Below, in pieces: positions 16,814 to 25,124 of a stretch of 64,000 nt of DNA. A program made the position numbers and the translations under genes. Source of the DNA: Pseudomonadales bacterium (GTDB lineage Bacteria; Pseudomonadota; Gammaproteobacteria; Pseudomonadales; IMCC2047). The notes beneath the pieces are model-generated. The model was not told the origin of the DNA. It searched no databases and saw only the letters and a program-made list of their open reading frames with translations. Positions within the stretch are counted from its first letter, which is position 1, and each line of letters begins with the position of its first letter. The stretch covers positions 1,826,501-1,890,500 of the forward strand of contig JACKNY010000001.1 in the NCBI GenBank assembly GCA_024234615.1. Direction: 5' to 3'.

Positions 16814-17599
16814 CTAAGCCGAGTGACTCGCTGGCATACCGGCAGTGGTGCCACCATCTACCAAGAATGCGGTACCCGTAATCATGGCGGATTCATCGCT
16901 GGCTAAAAATGAAACTGAATTGGCAATATCCTGAGCTGTGGCTAGACGCCCTAACGGAACGTTACGCAACATGGTAGCAACCATCTGCTCTCGACTGCCG
17001 ATCATTGCCGCTACTGGATCAAGCATTTCGGTATCCACATAAGTAGGATGGATAGAGTTACAACGAATGCCATAACCCAGCTCTGCGCAATCCAAGGCCA
17101 CGGCTTTAGTGAGCAGCGTTACCCCGCCTTTGGTCGCACAATAGGCTGCCAAATCGGATGTACCCAGTAAGCCGCCAACAGAAGAGATGTTAATAATTGA
17201 CCCACCACCGTCGGATTTTTTGATCGCCTTGATGCCATGTTTGCAACCCAGCATCGTGCCGGTTAGGTTAACCGCGACAATCTGATTCCAAGCCTCCAGA
17301 TCAATCTCTTCGGCATGCCCACTAAAGCCGATACCTGCGCAATTCACTAGAATATCCAACCTACCGAAATAGTTGATCGCTTGTTGTATCGCAGCAATCC
17401 AGTCTGCCTCCTGGCTAACGTCAAGTTGCTGAAAGCGAGCTGCAGTACCAACGGTTTCCACCGTAAGATGGCCGCCCGCTACGTTGACATCGGTCACCAG
17501 CACCTGTGCACCTTCCGACGCCAGTTTCTCACAGGAAGCGCGCCCGATTCCTGAAGCGCCACCGGTAACCAGTGCCACCTTGTCAGTTAATCTCTTCAT
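16814..17599 (-). CDS. Short-chain dehydrogenase/reductase (SDR)
   Basis: A 261-residue classical SDR. The cofactor loop TGGASGIG spans about residues 12-19, VNCAG (Cys in place of the second Asn) about 85-89, Ser140 in INISSVGG and Tyr153/Lys157 in YCATK. TDVNVAG after beta-2 suggests NAD(H). It is the first SDR after TonB receptor 2, separated from it by a 76-bp spacer that contains a repeat element. It is about 40 per cent alike in motif pattern to the SDR at 13589 but clearly not a recent duplicate. Confidence 0.9.
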   Translation of the reverse strand: MKRLTDKVALVTGGASGIGRASCEKLASEGAQVLVTDVNVAGGHLTVETVGTAARFQQLDVSQEADWIAAIQQAINYFGRLDILVNCAGIGFSGHAEEIDLEAWNQIVAVNLTGTMLGCKHGIKAIKKSDGGGSIINISSVGGLLGTSDLAAYCATKGGVTLLTKAVALDCAELGYGIRCNSIHPTYVDTEMLDPVAAMIGSREQMVATMLRNVPLGRLATAQDIANSVSFLASDESAMITGTAFLVDGGTTAGMPASHSA

Positions 17600-17628
17600 A
17601 ATGAATCTTAGCCCTAAAGTTAACCTTA

Positions 17629-17664
17629 TCCCCTCTCCTTGAGGAGAGGGTTAGGGTGAGGAGA
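17629..17664. repeat. REP-like palindromic intergenic repeat
   Basis: CCCTCTCCT (17631-17639) and AGGAGAGGG (17642-17650) form a perfect 9-bp stem with a 2-base loop, followed by TTAGGGTGAGGAG. This matches in style the widespread proteobacterial intergenic palindrome CCCTCTCC...GGAGAGGG followed by TTAGGGTGAGG. It sits between the stop of TonB receptor 2 (17676) and the SDR start (17599). It may attenuate transcription or stabilise the upstream mRNA end. No second copy was noticed in this window. Confidence 0.7.
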
Positions 17665-17675
17665 ATAAATTGACG

Positions 17676-19907
17676 TTAAAAGTTGTAGCTACCTTCAACA
17701 CCGACCCAGCGTGGAATCCCCAAACTTTGTTCGGTAAATCCATTCGAGGCGATATCAAAGGCGTAGGTAAAGTATTCTTTATCAAACAGGTTTTTCGCGA
17801 ATAATGCGATTTGATACTTTCTGTCAGGATCGCTAAAACTGATACGCCCGTTAAAGATCGCATAACTGGGAATATCCGTGTTTGGCGCGTTGGTTAACTG
17901 CGAATAGTAACCACTGTTGTAGTAACCGCTGAACTGAACCGTGATGACCCCCGCACTCAGATTAAAGTCTTGTACAATTGCACCACTGAAGGTAAAGGAG
18001 GGAGACTGGGGCGCTTCTCGATCTACCGAGATCGGATTCGCCGGATCCGTACCAATCAGCACATCTTCAACCTCGGTATCCAAAAACGCCGCGCTAAACA
18101 TCAAGGTCGTGTTGTCGGCTGGTTTCAATTGCAATTCCGTATCCAAACCGCTGATAGTGGCGTCGGTATTAAACAGGGTGAAGTTTATGCCGCGTTGATC
18201 AAAGGCTTGATAGTCCTTGTAATCATAATAGTAAGCACTGATATTCCAACGGCCTTTGCCCGACCAGAAATCCAGTTTGCTACCAATTTCGTAGGCATAA
18301 ATATCTTCGCCGTCAAAGCGTACGCCGGCGAAGGGCGCATGACCCGCAAAACCGGCATTATAGTTAAACGCCTTATAGCCCTTATTGAAACTGGCGTATA
18401 GCAACCAGTCTGGAGTCACAGAATAATCCAACTGTAACCGCGCCGATGTGCCATCCTCATCGTAACTATCGCTGACGCCGTTATTTGCTAAAGACGCTTC
18501 TACCAAACTGCCGGGAGGCGCGATCAGTGGCGCGACACCTGGAATCGACATGCCCCCAACAGCAAACCGTGGCACCGCAAGGTAGGCATAATCCTTATCA
18601 TCGTAAGTCCAACGTATCCCCGCCGTTAGCATCAGCTGGTCAGATAGATCGCGTTCAATTTGGCCGAATACTGAGTAGGAAGTCGTTTCGACTGACCAGA
18701 GTGCCTGCTGCCCCAGCTCCAATACGTTGGCGTCGAAATCCGGCGGTGGCAAGACATTAAGATCCTGGGAGTAATCGCCATCGATATTGAGGTAGTAAAC
18801 GCCTGCAGTCCATCGGGTTTCCCCCTCTACTTCTTCAATACGCAATTCCTGGCTTAGGGTATCGCTATCGCCAGTCTGTCCAAACTCGATAAAGGGGAAA
18901 GGGCTTAAATCGTTATCCTCAAGATATTCCACTTCGACGCTATTGAAGTTACTGATGGAAACCAGCTGATAACCACCGAAGTCATAGGAAATTTTTGCAG
19001 AGACATTATTGAACTGACGGTCAAGATAACCCGGTTGATCATAACTACCGCTATACTTGTCGCCGTCAGCATCCACATAGCCGGTGATCAGGTTGCCGGT
19101 CGAACCCACATTGAAGCCTAAACCCGTCACTGGATCAACTGCCGCCGCCTGGGTATAGGCCGCACCCACATTGTCGATATCCATATCATAGAAATCAGCA
19201 CTCAATAAAATATTGAGTTTGTCGTTCGGCGCAAAGTTAAGGTGCAGACGGGCAGACTTCGTGTCGTCTTCTATTTGATCGGGGCCTATGTCATTCTCGA
19301 TAAAACCATCGGCTTTATTGTAATAGACCGCCAGACGGGCCGTCAGGGTGTCGCTGACAGAACCACTAATCGCACCCTGAAAACCATAGGAATCATAGCT
19401 ACCAGCCGTTAATTTGAGATAACCTTCGGTTTCTTCCGTCGGCTTATTGGTAATCAGGTGAACTAGACCACCCGTCGCATTACGGCCAAAGAGTGTGCCC
19501 TGTGGACCGCGCAAAACCTCTACCCGGTTCATATCAAACATTTTCACGGAATTGGTAGAAATAGATGACTGATAAACCTCATCCAAATAAAGCGCATTAG
19601 GGGACTCAATATGACCAGCAAAATCATTCTGTGCCACGCCACGGATAGATACCAATCCCACCAGCGGGCTACCTCCTCCGTTCTGAAACATTAGCCCCGG
19701 TGTAATAATGGAAAGTAAATCCGTTTCCGTAATATTAAACTGTTCTAAAGCTTCCCCGGAAATCGCTGTCACCGAAATGCCAGTGTCCTGTATATTAACT
19801 TCACGCCTCGTCGCGGTGACGATAATTTCTTCAAGCTGCGCCGCTACCAAGTCTGTGCACAGCATAGAAAAAATTGTTGAGCCGATAAGCAGGTTCTTCA
19901 TTTTCAT
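17676..19907 (-). CDS. TonB-dependent outer-membrane receptor 2
   Basis: A 743-residue receptor with a short signal peptide (MKMKNLLIGSTIFSMLCTDL...), a TonB box LEEIIVTATRR near residues 26-36, the plug motif VEVLRGPQGTLFGRNATGGL and a beta-barrel ending WVGVEGSYNF with the C-terminal Phe needed for BAM recognition. GGAGG lies about 9 bases before ATG 19907. Its closest resemblance in this window is to receptor 3 at 34937, with the same plug and barrel-end patterns. It precedes the SDR-VOC-ThDP-SDR genes on the same strand and probably imports their substrate. Confidence 0.93.
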   Translation of the reverse strand: MKMKNLLIGSTIFSMLCTDLVAAQLEEIIVTATRREVNIQDTGISVTAISGEALEQFNITETDLLSIITPGLMFQNGGGSPLVGLVSIRGVAQNDFAGHIESPNALYLDEVYQSSISTNSVKMFDMNRVEVLRGPQGTLFGRNATGGLVHLITNKPTEETEGYLKLTAGSYDSYGFQGAISGSVSDTLTARLAVYYNKADGFIENDIGPDQIEDDTKSARLHLNFAPNDKLNILLSADFYDMDIDNVGAAYTQAAAVDPVTGLGFNVGSTGNLITGYVDADGDKYSGSYDQPGYLDRQFNNVSAKISYDFGGYQLVSISNFNSVEVEYLEDNDLSPFPFIEFGQTGDSDTLSQELRIEEVEGETRWTAGVYYLNIDGDYSQDLNVLPPPDFDANVLELGQQALWSVETTSYSVFGQIERDLSDQLMLTAGIRWTYDDKDYAYLAVPRFAVGGMSIPGVAPLIAPPGSLVEASLANNGVSDSYDEDGTSARLQLDYSVTPDWLLYASFNKGYKAFNYNAGFAGHAPFAGVRFDGEDIYAYEIGSKLDFWSGKGRWNISAYYYDYKDYQAFDQRGINFTLFNTDATISGLDTELQLKPADNTTLMFSAAFLDTEVEDVLIGTDPANPISVDREAPQSPSFTFSGAIVQDFNLSAGVITVQFSGYYNSGYYSQLTNAPNTDIPSYAIFNGRISFSDPDRKYQIALFAKNLFDKEYFTYAFDIASNGFTEQSLGIPRWVGVEGSYNF

Positions 19908-20254
19908 AATAAAGTATCCTCCACAAGCATTTGTTTTTGTTATTTATACTAAACATTTACAACAGTAGCCATACGGCAATTAACGCCATCTTTAGCCGCG
20001 CTGTTAGGTAGACAGATTACCTTTGCCAGGGAAAAACTTAATAGCAAAAATTACTCAATTATTTGAGTATTGAGTATAAATCCTTAGCGAAATACAGCTT
20101 CTCAGCAACCCAGAATTTTGTATATACTGCTGGTTCAGCGTTATCGAGAGAGCTATTGAGCGGTTTGAATTAAGATTTACGGGAACGACTTCTTACCGGT
20201 TGAACAAAGTTACATTTCATTTGATCATCCGGTTTGCTAAGACAGGGGCTAACC
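19908..20254. other. Divergent promoter region, TonB receptor 2 / LuxR regulator
   Basis: This 347-bp gap lies between divergent genes. It contains the inverted repeat ACTCAA-ttat-TTGAGT (20053-20068) followed by a second TGAGTATA, a possible binding site for the LuxR protein. I see no gene here. Confidence 0.5.
20053..20068. promoter_or_regulatory. Inverted repeat, candidate operator
   Basis: ACTCAA and TTGAGT form a perfect 6-bp inverted repeat with a 4-base centre, and TTGAGTAT is followed directly by TGAGTATA. It lies roughly midway between divergent starts (145 bp from the receptor, about 190 bp from the LuxR start). Dyads of this size are usual for LuxR-family dimers. Function is inferred from position only. 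Confidence 0.35.
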
Positions 20255-21352
20255 GTGGTTAACTTGCAGACCCAGGATTTAAAAGATGTTATTGAAGTAA
20301 GTCGGCGCGCACTTGAGTGCAATAGTATGGAAGCGCTTCAACAGGAAACGCTCACGCTGATGGAGCATTCGCTTGGCGCGCGCAGTAGTGTTTACGCCCA
20401 GATAACCAAGAATCACCAACAAATCCAGCTGTCTGAGGGGGCCGAACACGGTGTTCCAGAAGGCGCAATGGCACGCTGGTGCTCTGAATTCCACTCTTCC
20501 GATCCATTCATGCACCGTTACCTGGAGAGGCTTTCAACCCAACCAAGCAACGTCATCATCTCCAGCGAAGTCATTAGCCACAAAGAATACATCTCGACGG
20601 CGTTCTACAACGAATTTATGAAGCCGCAATCCATCTATCATGTGATGATCATCGGTTTAAAATCTGATGACAACAAACCCGTCGGCGTCTATGGGCTACA
20701 CCGATCCATTCATGCGCCCGCATTTTCAGCGCGAGAAGTTGCCAAGGCGAACCTATTGGCTCCGCACTTAAAGGGCGCATTTCAAAGAGTCTTGGCGCAG
20801 GATATGCTGCAGGAAAGCCGCAGGATTACCGAGACTTTTGCCCATAGTTTATGCAGTGACGGTATTGCTGTACTCAACCATCGTTTGGAACCTGTTTTTA
20901 TCAGCCAAAAAGCACAACTACTTTGCGGGGGAGACGGCTCTAGTTTGCCCGATAGCTTTATTCTCAAATGCGCGAGCAGCCTAAGCCAACCAAGCTCATC
21001 ACAAGAGCCCAACACATTTAAATTTATACACCAAGGCCGCCCTATCCAAGTGGAAATAGACACGACAGGTGAACAAAACCGTCAGCGCTTCATCGTGCGC
21101 TTTGGCACCAGCGGCGAGACTACCTCTTGCACACAGTCAATGCGTAGCCGCATGCAGGCACAGGGTTTATCCCGGCGTGAAATGGATGTTGCTGAACTAT
21201 TAGCGATAGGATTACCCAGCCAGCTAATCGCGGAAAAGCTTTATATTAGTGTTCGCACCGTCAACAACCATTTGCGTTCGATCTATGAAAAGGTGGGTGT
21301 ACATAACCGTACTAGTTTAATTTACCATCTGTCGAGCGATCACAAGCAGTAG
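20255..21352 (+). CDS. LuxR-family transcription regulator
   Basis: A regulator of about 365 residues from GTG 20255 (a TTG at 20234 would add seven residues). The N-terminal 200 residues look like a GAF/PAS-type sensor, with no membrane segment or receiver domain. The last 60 residues are the LuxR helix-turn-helix: LSRREMDVAELLAIGLPSQL, then VRTVNNHLRSIYEKVGVHNR. It diverges from TonB receptor 2 and probably regulates that operon. It is not an acyl-homoserine-lactone receptor by obvious sequence, and no LuxI gene is nearby. Confidence 0.88.
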   Translation: MVNLQTQDLKDVIEVSRRALECNSMEALQQETLTLMEHSLGARSSVYAQITKNHQQIQLSEGAEHGVPEGAMARWCSEFHSSDPFMHRYLERLSTQPSNVIISSEVISHKEYISTAFYNEFMKPQSIYHVMIIGLKSDDNKPVGVYGLHRSIHAPAFSAREVAKANLLAPHLKGAFQRVLAQDMLQESRRITETFAHSLCSDGIAVLNHRLEPVFISQKAQLLCGGDGSSLPDSFILKCASSLSQPSSSQEPNTFKFIHQGRPIQVEIDTTGEQNRQRFIVRFGTSGETTSCTQSMRSRMQAQGLSRREMDVAELLAIGLPSQLIAEKLYISVRTVNNHLRSIYEKVGVHNRTSLIYHLSSDHKQ

Positions 21353-21602
21353 CCCTTCTTTCTATACTATTGCTCTTGAAGAGCGGCGTTCACTTTCAAG
21401 CTATTCCTCCACCGAAGGAAAGAGGCACGCACACACTCCAGCTCGTTGCGTAATCCGCAAAAAAACCATCCTGTTCTTTTGTACATCAAACAATTTTACG
21501 GCACATCAAAAAATGCCGTGAAGGCCTAAATCTGGATGGTAGTATCCACATAGCTGTTAGCCCCTACTGCTCCAGTCAAATCATCATTCAAGTGCTTTGC
21601 GT

Positions 21603-22733
21603 TCAATCGGCGGACGATAGATACTGCTTGACGAAGCCGTTCAACATTCCCGAGTTTTCCAGGTGCGGCATGTGTCCAGAATGCTTTATCCAGTATTCCG
21701 CCGTCGGCCTTCTGATCACCGCGCTGGTGTCACCTTCCAAGAGCACATTGTCCTGCTCTCCCCAAATGAGAAGAACCGGCTTATCTAGTCGCTCCACCTC
21801 ATCCGCATCAAACGCTGTTTCACCCTGTAACAGACTGGCTGCCGCTATAGTCTGCAACGCCGAATCAACACCGTCCAAACGTTTATAACGCAATAAATTT
21901 TCAACCATTTCATTGGTTACCAAGGCTGAATCAGCAAAGAGCTGTTGCAATAGAGGTTTCATTTGTTTTTTGGTGCGCTCATGAATGAAGGAATTAAGGT
22001 ATTCCGGGTCCACTGCTTTACCCATCAACGCGGGACAAATCAATACTAGCCCAGCAACTCGCTTAGACTCAGTCAACGCCAACTGCAACGCCACCGCGGC
22101 ACCTAAGGAATGCCCCATAACCTGAATACGGGGCAGCTCGAGGTGATCCAAAAATAACCTTAGGGTTTTACTCAAGCCGACGATAGTACCATCTATAACC
22201 CCTTTCGATGACTGCCCATGACCCGGTAAGTCAATGGCAACCACCCTTCGATTCGAAGCTAATTTTTCAGCGTTAAATAGCCAATTTCCGGAATCACCGC
22301 CGAAGCCGTGAACCAGCAAGAGTGGCAGCTTAGCCTGATCCCCCTGCTCCGCTTGGTAATCCAGATAAAATATTTCTACGCCATCTAACGCCACGCGTCC
22401 ACTGACGACCTCTTTGCTAACGCTGTTATGCAAACTCTCAATTTCGGCGCTTTGAAACCCCACAATAAATTCATCTATCTCTTGCTCGCTCTCATCGCCG
22501 TCAGTGACCACCGCCATTAATGCGCCCACCGGCAAAACTTGTTGTTCCTGTGCCACCAGCTTACGCAGAATGCCGGCAACCTGAGCCTCAACGGTACCGG
22601 TAATTTTGGTGGTTTCAATTTCCGCGATTTCCTGCCCCAGGCCTATCTTATCGCCTGGCGCGACCAACCAACTGAGCAACTCGCCCTCTTCCATCGATAG
22701 CCCCCATTTGGGGACAGTAATTGCTTTGATCAT
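21603..22733 (-). CDS. acoC: Acetoin dehydrogenase E2-like lipoyl/alpha-beta hydrolase fusion
   Basis: A 376-residue fusion. Residues 1-80 are a lipoyl domain with the lipoylated lysine in EIETTKITG (Lys43). Residues 115-376 are an alpha/beta hydrolase with VHGFGG (oxyanion region), nucleophile Ser209 in GHSLGAA, an acid near WGEQDN and the C-terminal histidine region GHMPHLE. This exact architecture defines AcoC of acetoin dehydrogenase rather than the CAT-domain E2 of pyruvate dehydrogenase. It follows the E1 beta gene by 8 bp. The set cleaves acetoin, or a related 1,2-dicarbonyl/acyloin, to acetaldehyde and acetyl-CoA. Confidence 0.85.
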   Translation of the reverse strand: MIKAITVPKWGLSMEEGELLSWLVAPGDKIGLGQEIAEIETTKITGTVEAQVAGILRKLVAQEQQVLPVGALMAVVTDGDESEQEIDEFIVGFQSAEIESLHNSVSKEVVSGRVALDGVEIFYLDYQAEQGDQAKLPLLLVHGFGGDSGNWLFNAEKLASNRRVVAIDLPGHGQSSKGVIDGTIVGLSKTLRLFLDHLELPRIQVMGHSLGAAVALQLALTESKRVAGLVLICPALMGKAVDPEYLNSFIHERTKKQMKPLLQQLFADSALVTNEMVENLLRYKRLDGVDSALQTIAAASLLQGETAFDADEVERLDKPVLLIWGEQDNVLLEGDTSAVIRRPTAEYWIKHSGHMPHLENSGMLNGFVKQYLSSAD

Positions 22734-22741
22734 TTCCCCTC

Positions 22742-23746
22742 CTAATTGAGCACCTGACGGACACCTTCTATCACCCGGGCAACATCGGGCACATACGCAT
22801 CTTCGAGCGGTGGTGAGAAGGGAACTGGGGTGTGGGGGGGCGTTATTTTAATAATCGGCGCTTTCAGACTGCCGAAGCCCTTCTCCGCAACGAGAGCAGC
22901 CACATCGGCGGCTAACCCACAGCGGGCGGCGGACTCGTCAACCACTATCAAACGGCCAGTTGCCTCTACCGATTCCAAAATTGTCTCTTCATCCAAAGGC
23001 GAACTGGTTCTGGGATCGATGATCTCAACGGATATTCCCTGCTCTGACAGTTTTTGCGCAGCCTGCTCGGCGACGTGAACCATGCGTGAGAAGGCCACTA
23101 TCGTGACATCCCGCCCTGCGCGCACGATATTGGCCTCGCCAAAGGGTATGGAGTAGGCTTCATCCGGCACCTCTGCTGTCAAATCGTAGAGGAGTTTATT
23201 TTCAAAAAAGATCACCGGATCGTCATCTCTGATGGCTTCTATCAGTAGCCCTTTCGCATCATAGGCATTACTTGGCATCACGCATTTCAAGCCCGGTACA
23301 GAAGTAAACATATGGTACAGACATTGCGAATGCTGAGCCGCCGTCCGCATGCCAGCACCGATGGTGGTTCGAATCACCAAAGGCGTGCGTGCTTTACCGC
23401 CGAACATATAGCGAAATTTGGCTGCCTGATTAAAAATCTGATCGAAGCAAACGCCCATAAAATCCACGAACATGAGTTCCGCAACCGGTCTTAGGCCGGT
23501 CATCGCGGCACCAGCGGCGGCACCCATAATAGCTGATTCCGTTATCGGCGTGTCGATTACGCGGTCGTTGCCGAAAATCCCCGTCAACCCCTTAGTCACA
23601 CCCAGCGGTCCGCCGTAAGCGTCATCGATGCCGCTGCCACCCTTGCCTCCGGCAACATCTTCCCCGATGACAATCACCCTTTCATCGCGCTCCATTTCCT
23701 GGCGCAACGCTTCGTTTAGCGCCTCACGAATGGTTTTTTGGCTCAT
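22742..23746 (-). CDS. acoB: Acetoin dehydrogenase-like E1 beta subunit
   Basis: A 334-residue transketolase-type E1 beta subunit of the 2-oxoacid/acetoin dehydrogenase family. It has IGEDVAGGKGGSG, the conserved RVIDTPITESAIMGAAAG and EIIDPRTSSPLDEETI, ending in the usual C-terminal domain. It pairs with the E1 alpha subunit encoded 15 bp upstream to form the ThDP-dependent decarboxylating or acyloin-cleaving component. The start ATG 23746 is clear. Specificity for acetoin over a branched 2-oxoacid is inferred from the AcoC-type E2. Confidence 0.88.
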   Translation of the reverse strand: MSQKTIREALNEALRQEMERDERVIVIGEDVAGGKGGSGIDDAYGGPLGVTKGLTGIFGNDRVIDTPITESAIMGAAAGAAMTGLRPVAELMFVDFMGVCFDQIFNQAAKFRYMFGGKARTPLVIRTTIGAGMRTAAQHSQCLYHMFTSVPGLKCVMPSNAYDAKGLLIEAIRDDDPVIFFENKLLYDLTAEVPDEAYSIPFGEANIVRAGRDVTIVAFSRMVHVAEQAAQKLSEQGISVEIIDPRTSSPLDEETILESVEATGRLIVVDESAARCGLAADVAALVAEKGFGSLKAPIIKITPPHTPVPFSPPLEDAYVPDVARVIEGVRQVLN

Positions 23747-23761
23747 CGCTGATTACTCCAA

Positions 23762-24733
23762 TTATTGATAGGCAACATAAACATCCGTCAACAGATCGTT
23801 GACTTGCGGGAACTCCGCCGCTCGCGCTTGTTCTACCGCGCTATCGATCAACTGTAGAATATCGGCATCAATGCGTTCGAATTCCTCTTTTGTAATCGCC
23901 GCTTGAGCCTGGGCCATCGCGTTAAACTTTTTCAAACAATCACCGGACTCCCTGATACGCTGTAATTCTTCACGGGACCGATAGGCTTGAGGATCTCCCT
24001 CGAAATGGCCATAAAACCGCATGGCTTTAGCCTCGATCACACTTGGTCCCTGCCCCTCCCGTGCACGGGTAATCGCTTCGCTTGCGGCCTTTTCCACAGC
24101 AAAGAAGTCAGTACCGTCCACCGTCACAGCGGGCAACCCAAATCCCGCGGCGCGTTCCGCAATGCTGCTGCCACCGACCGCATAACTGCAACCGGTGGCT
24201 TCACCATAGCCATTGTTCTCAAACACAAATACCACGGGCAATTGCAACACCACAGCCATATTCATCGCTTCGAAAGTGGTTCCCTGATTTGACGCCCCGT
24301 CACCGCTGAAGGACACCGCAACGCCAGCGTTTTTTTGCACCTTCGCCGAGAGCGCCGCGCCCACGGCTAGGGGAGGATTACCCCCGACAATGGCATTGGC
24401 TCCCAACATACCCAGTTCCAGGTCAGCAATATGCATCGAGCCACCTTTGCCACCGCACAGCCCGTCTTTTTTACCAAAGATCTCCGCCATCATGCCGTGC
24501 ACGTCGCAACCCTTGGCGATGCTATGACCATGACCACGATGGGTACTGCCTATATAATCCTGATCACGCAAATGAATACAGACACCCGCCGCAATGGCTT
24601 CCTGGCCCGCATAAAGATGTACAAACCCGGGGATATCGCCCGTCGTGTTTTCCCTGTGTATTCTCTCTTCAAACTCTCTGATCGTTTTCATCCGTGCGTA
24701 AGCATCCAGCAGTTGCGCTTTATCCAGCCCCAT
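23762..24733 (-). CDS. acoA: Acetoin dehydrogenase-like E1 alpha subunit
   Basis: A 323-residue E1 alpha subunit with the ThDP/Mg motif running from GDGASNQG to ENNGYG in the middle third, plus GSTHRGHGH and GKGGSMH upstream. It is shorter than mitochondrial-type pyruvate E1 alpha and matches AcoA size. It binds ThDP jointly with the beta subunit at 22742. GGGGTAAATT precedes ATG 24733. It is the first gene of the acoABC-like unit. A perfect inverted repeat lies 43-79 bp upstream of its start. Confidence 0.88.
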   Translation of the reverse strand: MGLDKAQLLDAYARMKTIREFEERIHRENTTGDIPGFVHLYAGQEAIAAGVCIHLRDQDYIGSTHRGHGHSIAKGCDVHGMMAEIFGKKDGLCGGKGGSMHIADLELGMLGANAIVGGNPPLAVGAALSAKVQKNAGVAVSFSGDGASNQGTTFEAMNMAVVLQLPVVFVFENNGYGEATGCSYAVGGSSIAERAAGFGLPAVTVDGTDFFAVEKAASEAITRAREGQGPSVIEAKAMRFYGHFEGDPQAYRSREELQRIRESGDCLKKFNAMAQAQAAITKEEFERIDADILQLIDSAVEQARAAEFPQVNDLLTDVYVAYQ

Positions 24734-24775
24734 AATTTACCCCTTGTGACTCGTCATCATTCCGCCTCTGCCGAC

Positions 24776-24812
24776 TCATCGTCAGAAAGCGCTTGACGAT
24801 TTCTGACGATGA
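24776..24812. promoter_or_regulatory. Perfect 13-bp inverted repeat upstream of acoA
   Basis: TCATCGTCAGAAA (24776-24788) and TTTCTGACGATGA (24800-24812) are exact reverse complements around an 11-base centre. The centre-to-centre distance is about 24 bp. It lies 43-79 bp before the E1 alpha start codon, so it may be an operator or a stable hairpin in the 5' leader. No T run follows, which argues against a simple terminator. Confidence 0.55.
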
Positions 24813-25060
24813 CAGCCGACAACACCTTTTTACCCACATCCAGCCCGTCGGTGGATTACATAAACCATGGATTTAACGTGCAATTCCTTCATAGCGATCA
24901 TGGCTAATCTCCGCAAAGATAACCGGCAAAGCCTGTTTCGTACAAGATGATGCTACTGCACCACCGCTAGCACCTTATTATCTGGTTATGACATGGTTCG
25001 GACGCTTTACCTTATCTATATCGCCAGCTAAAAGATAACATCGCACCATACGAAATACCC

Positions 25061-25078
25061 CCCCTCACAGGTGTGGGG
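25061..25078. promoter_or_regulatory. GC-rich hairpin after the MalT-like regulator gene
   Basis: CCCC-t-CAC-ag-GTG-t-GGGG forms a nearly perfect dyad, and GGGGT recurs 21 bp further on (25075-25079 and 25096-25100). It lies 47 bp past the regulator stop. It could be the end of that transcript or a binding site for the MalT-type activator, whose known relatives bind G-rich sequences. Neither role is proven. Confidence 0.3.
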
Positions 25079-25124
25079 TCTAAATGCGAAAAAGAGGGGT
25101 TAGCGCTCGAAAAAACAAAAGTGA

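Larger units (their letters stand above)
24734..25124. other. Intergenic region upstream of the aco-like operon
   Basis: This 391-bp region lies between the end of the MalT-like regulator gene and the E1 alpha start. It contains a perfect 13-bp inverted repeat (24776-24812) and a GC-rich hairpin (25061-25078). I looked for a -24/-12 sigma-54 promoter, common before aco operons, and did not find one. Confidence 0.5.

Noticed and set aside
19981..20000. GCCATC near TonB receptor 2 as a further operator copy
   Set aside because: No TTTTGC at the required distance and no -10 at the conserved offset.
21498..21519. ACGGCA/TGCCGT hairpin between convergent LuxR and acoC genes as a terminator
   Set aside because: Only six base pairs with no T run on either strand.
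24734..25124. Sigma-54 promoter before the aco-like genes
   Set aside because: No TGGCAC-N5-TTGC pattern on the minus strand; the MalT-like regulator does not need sigma-54.
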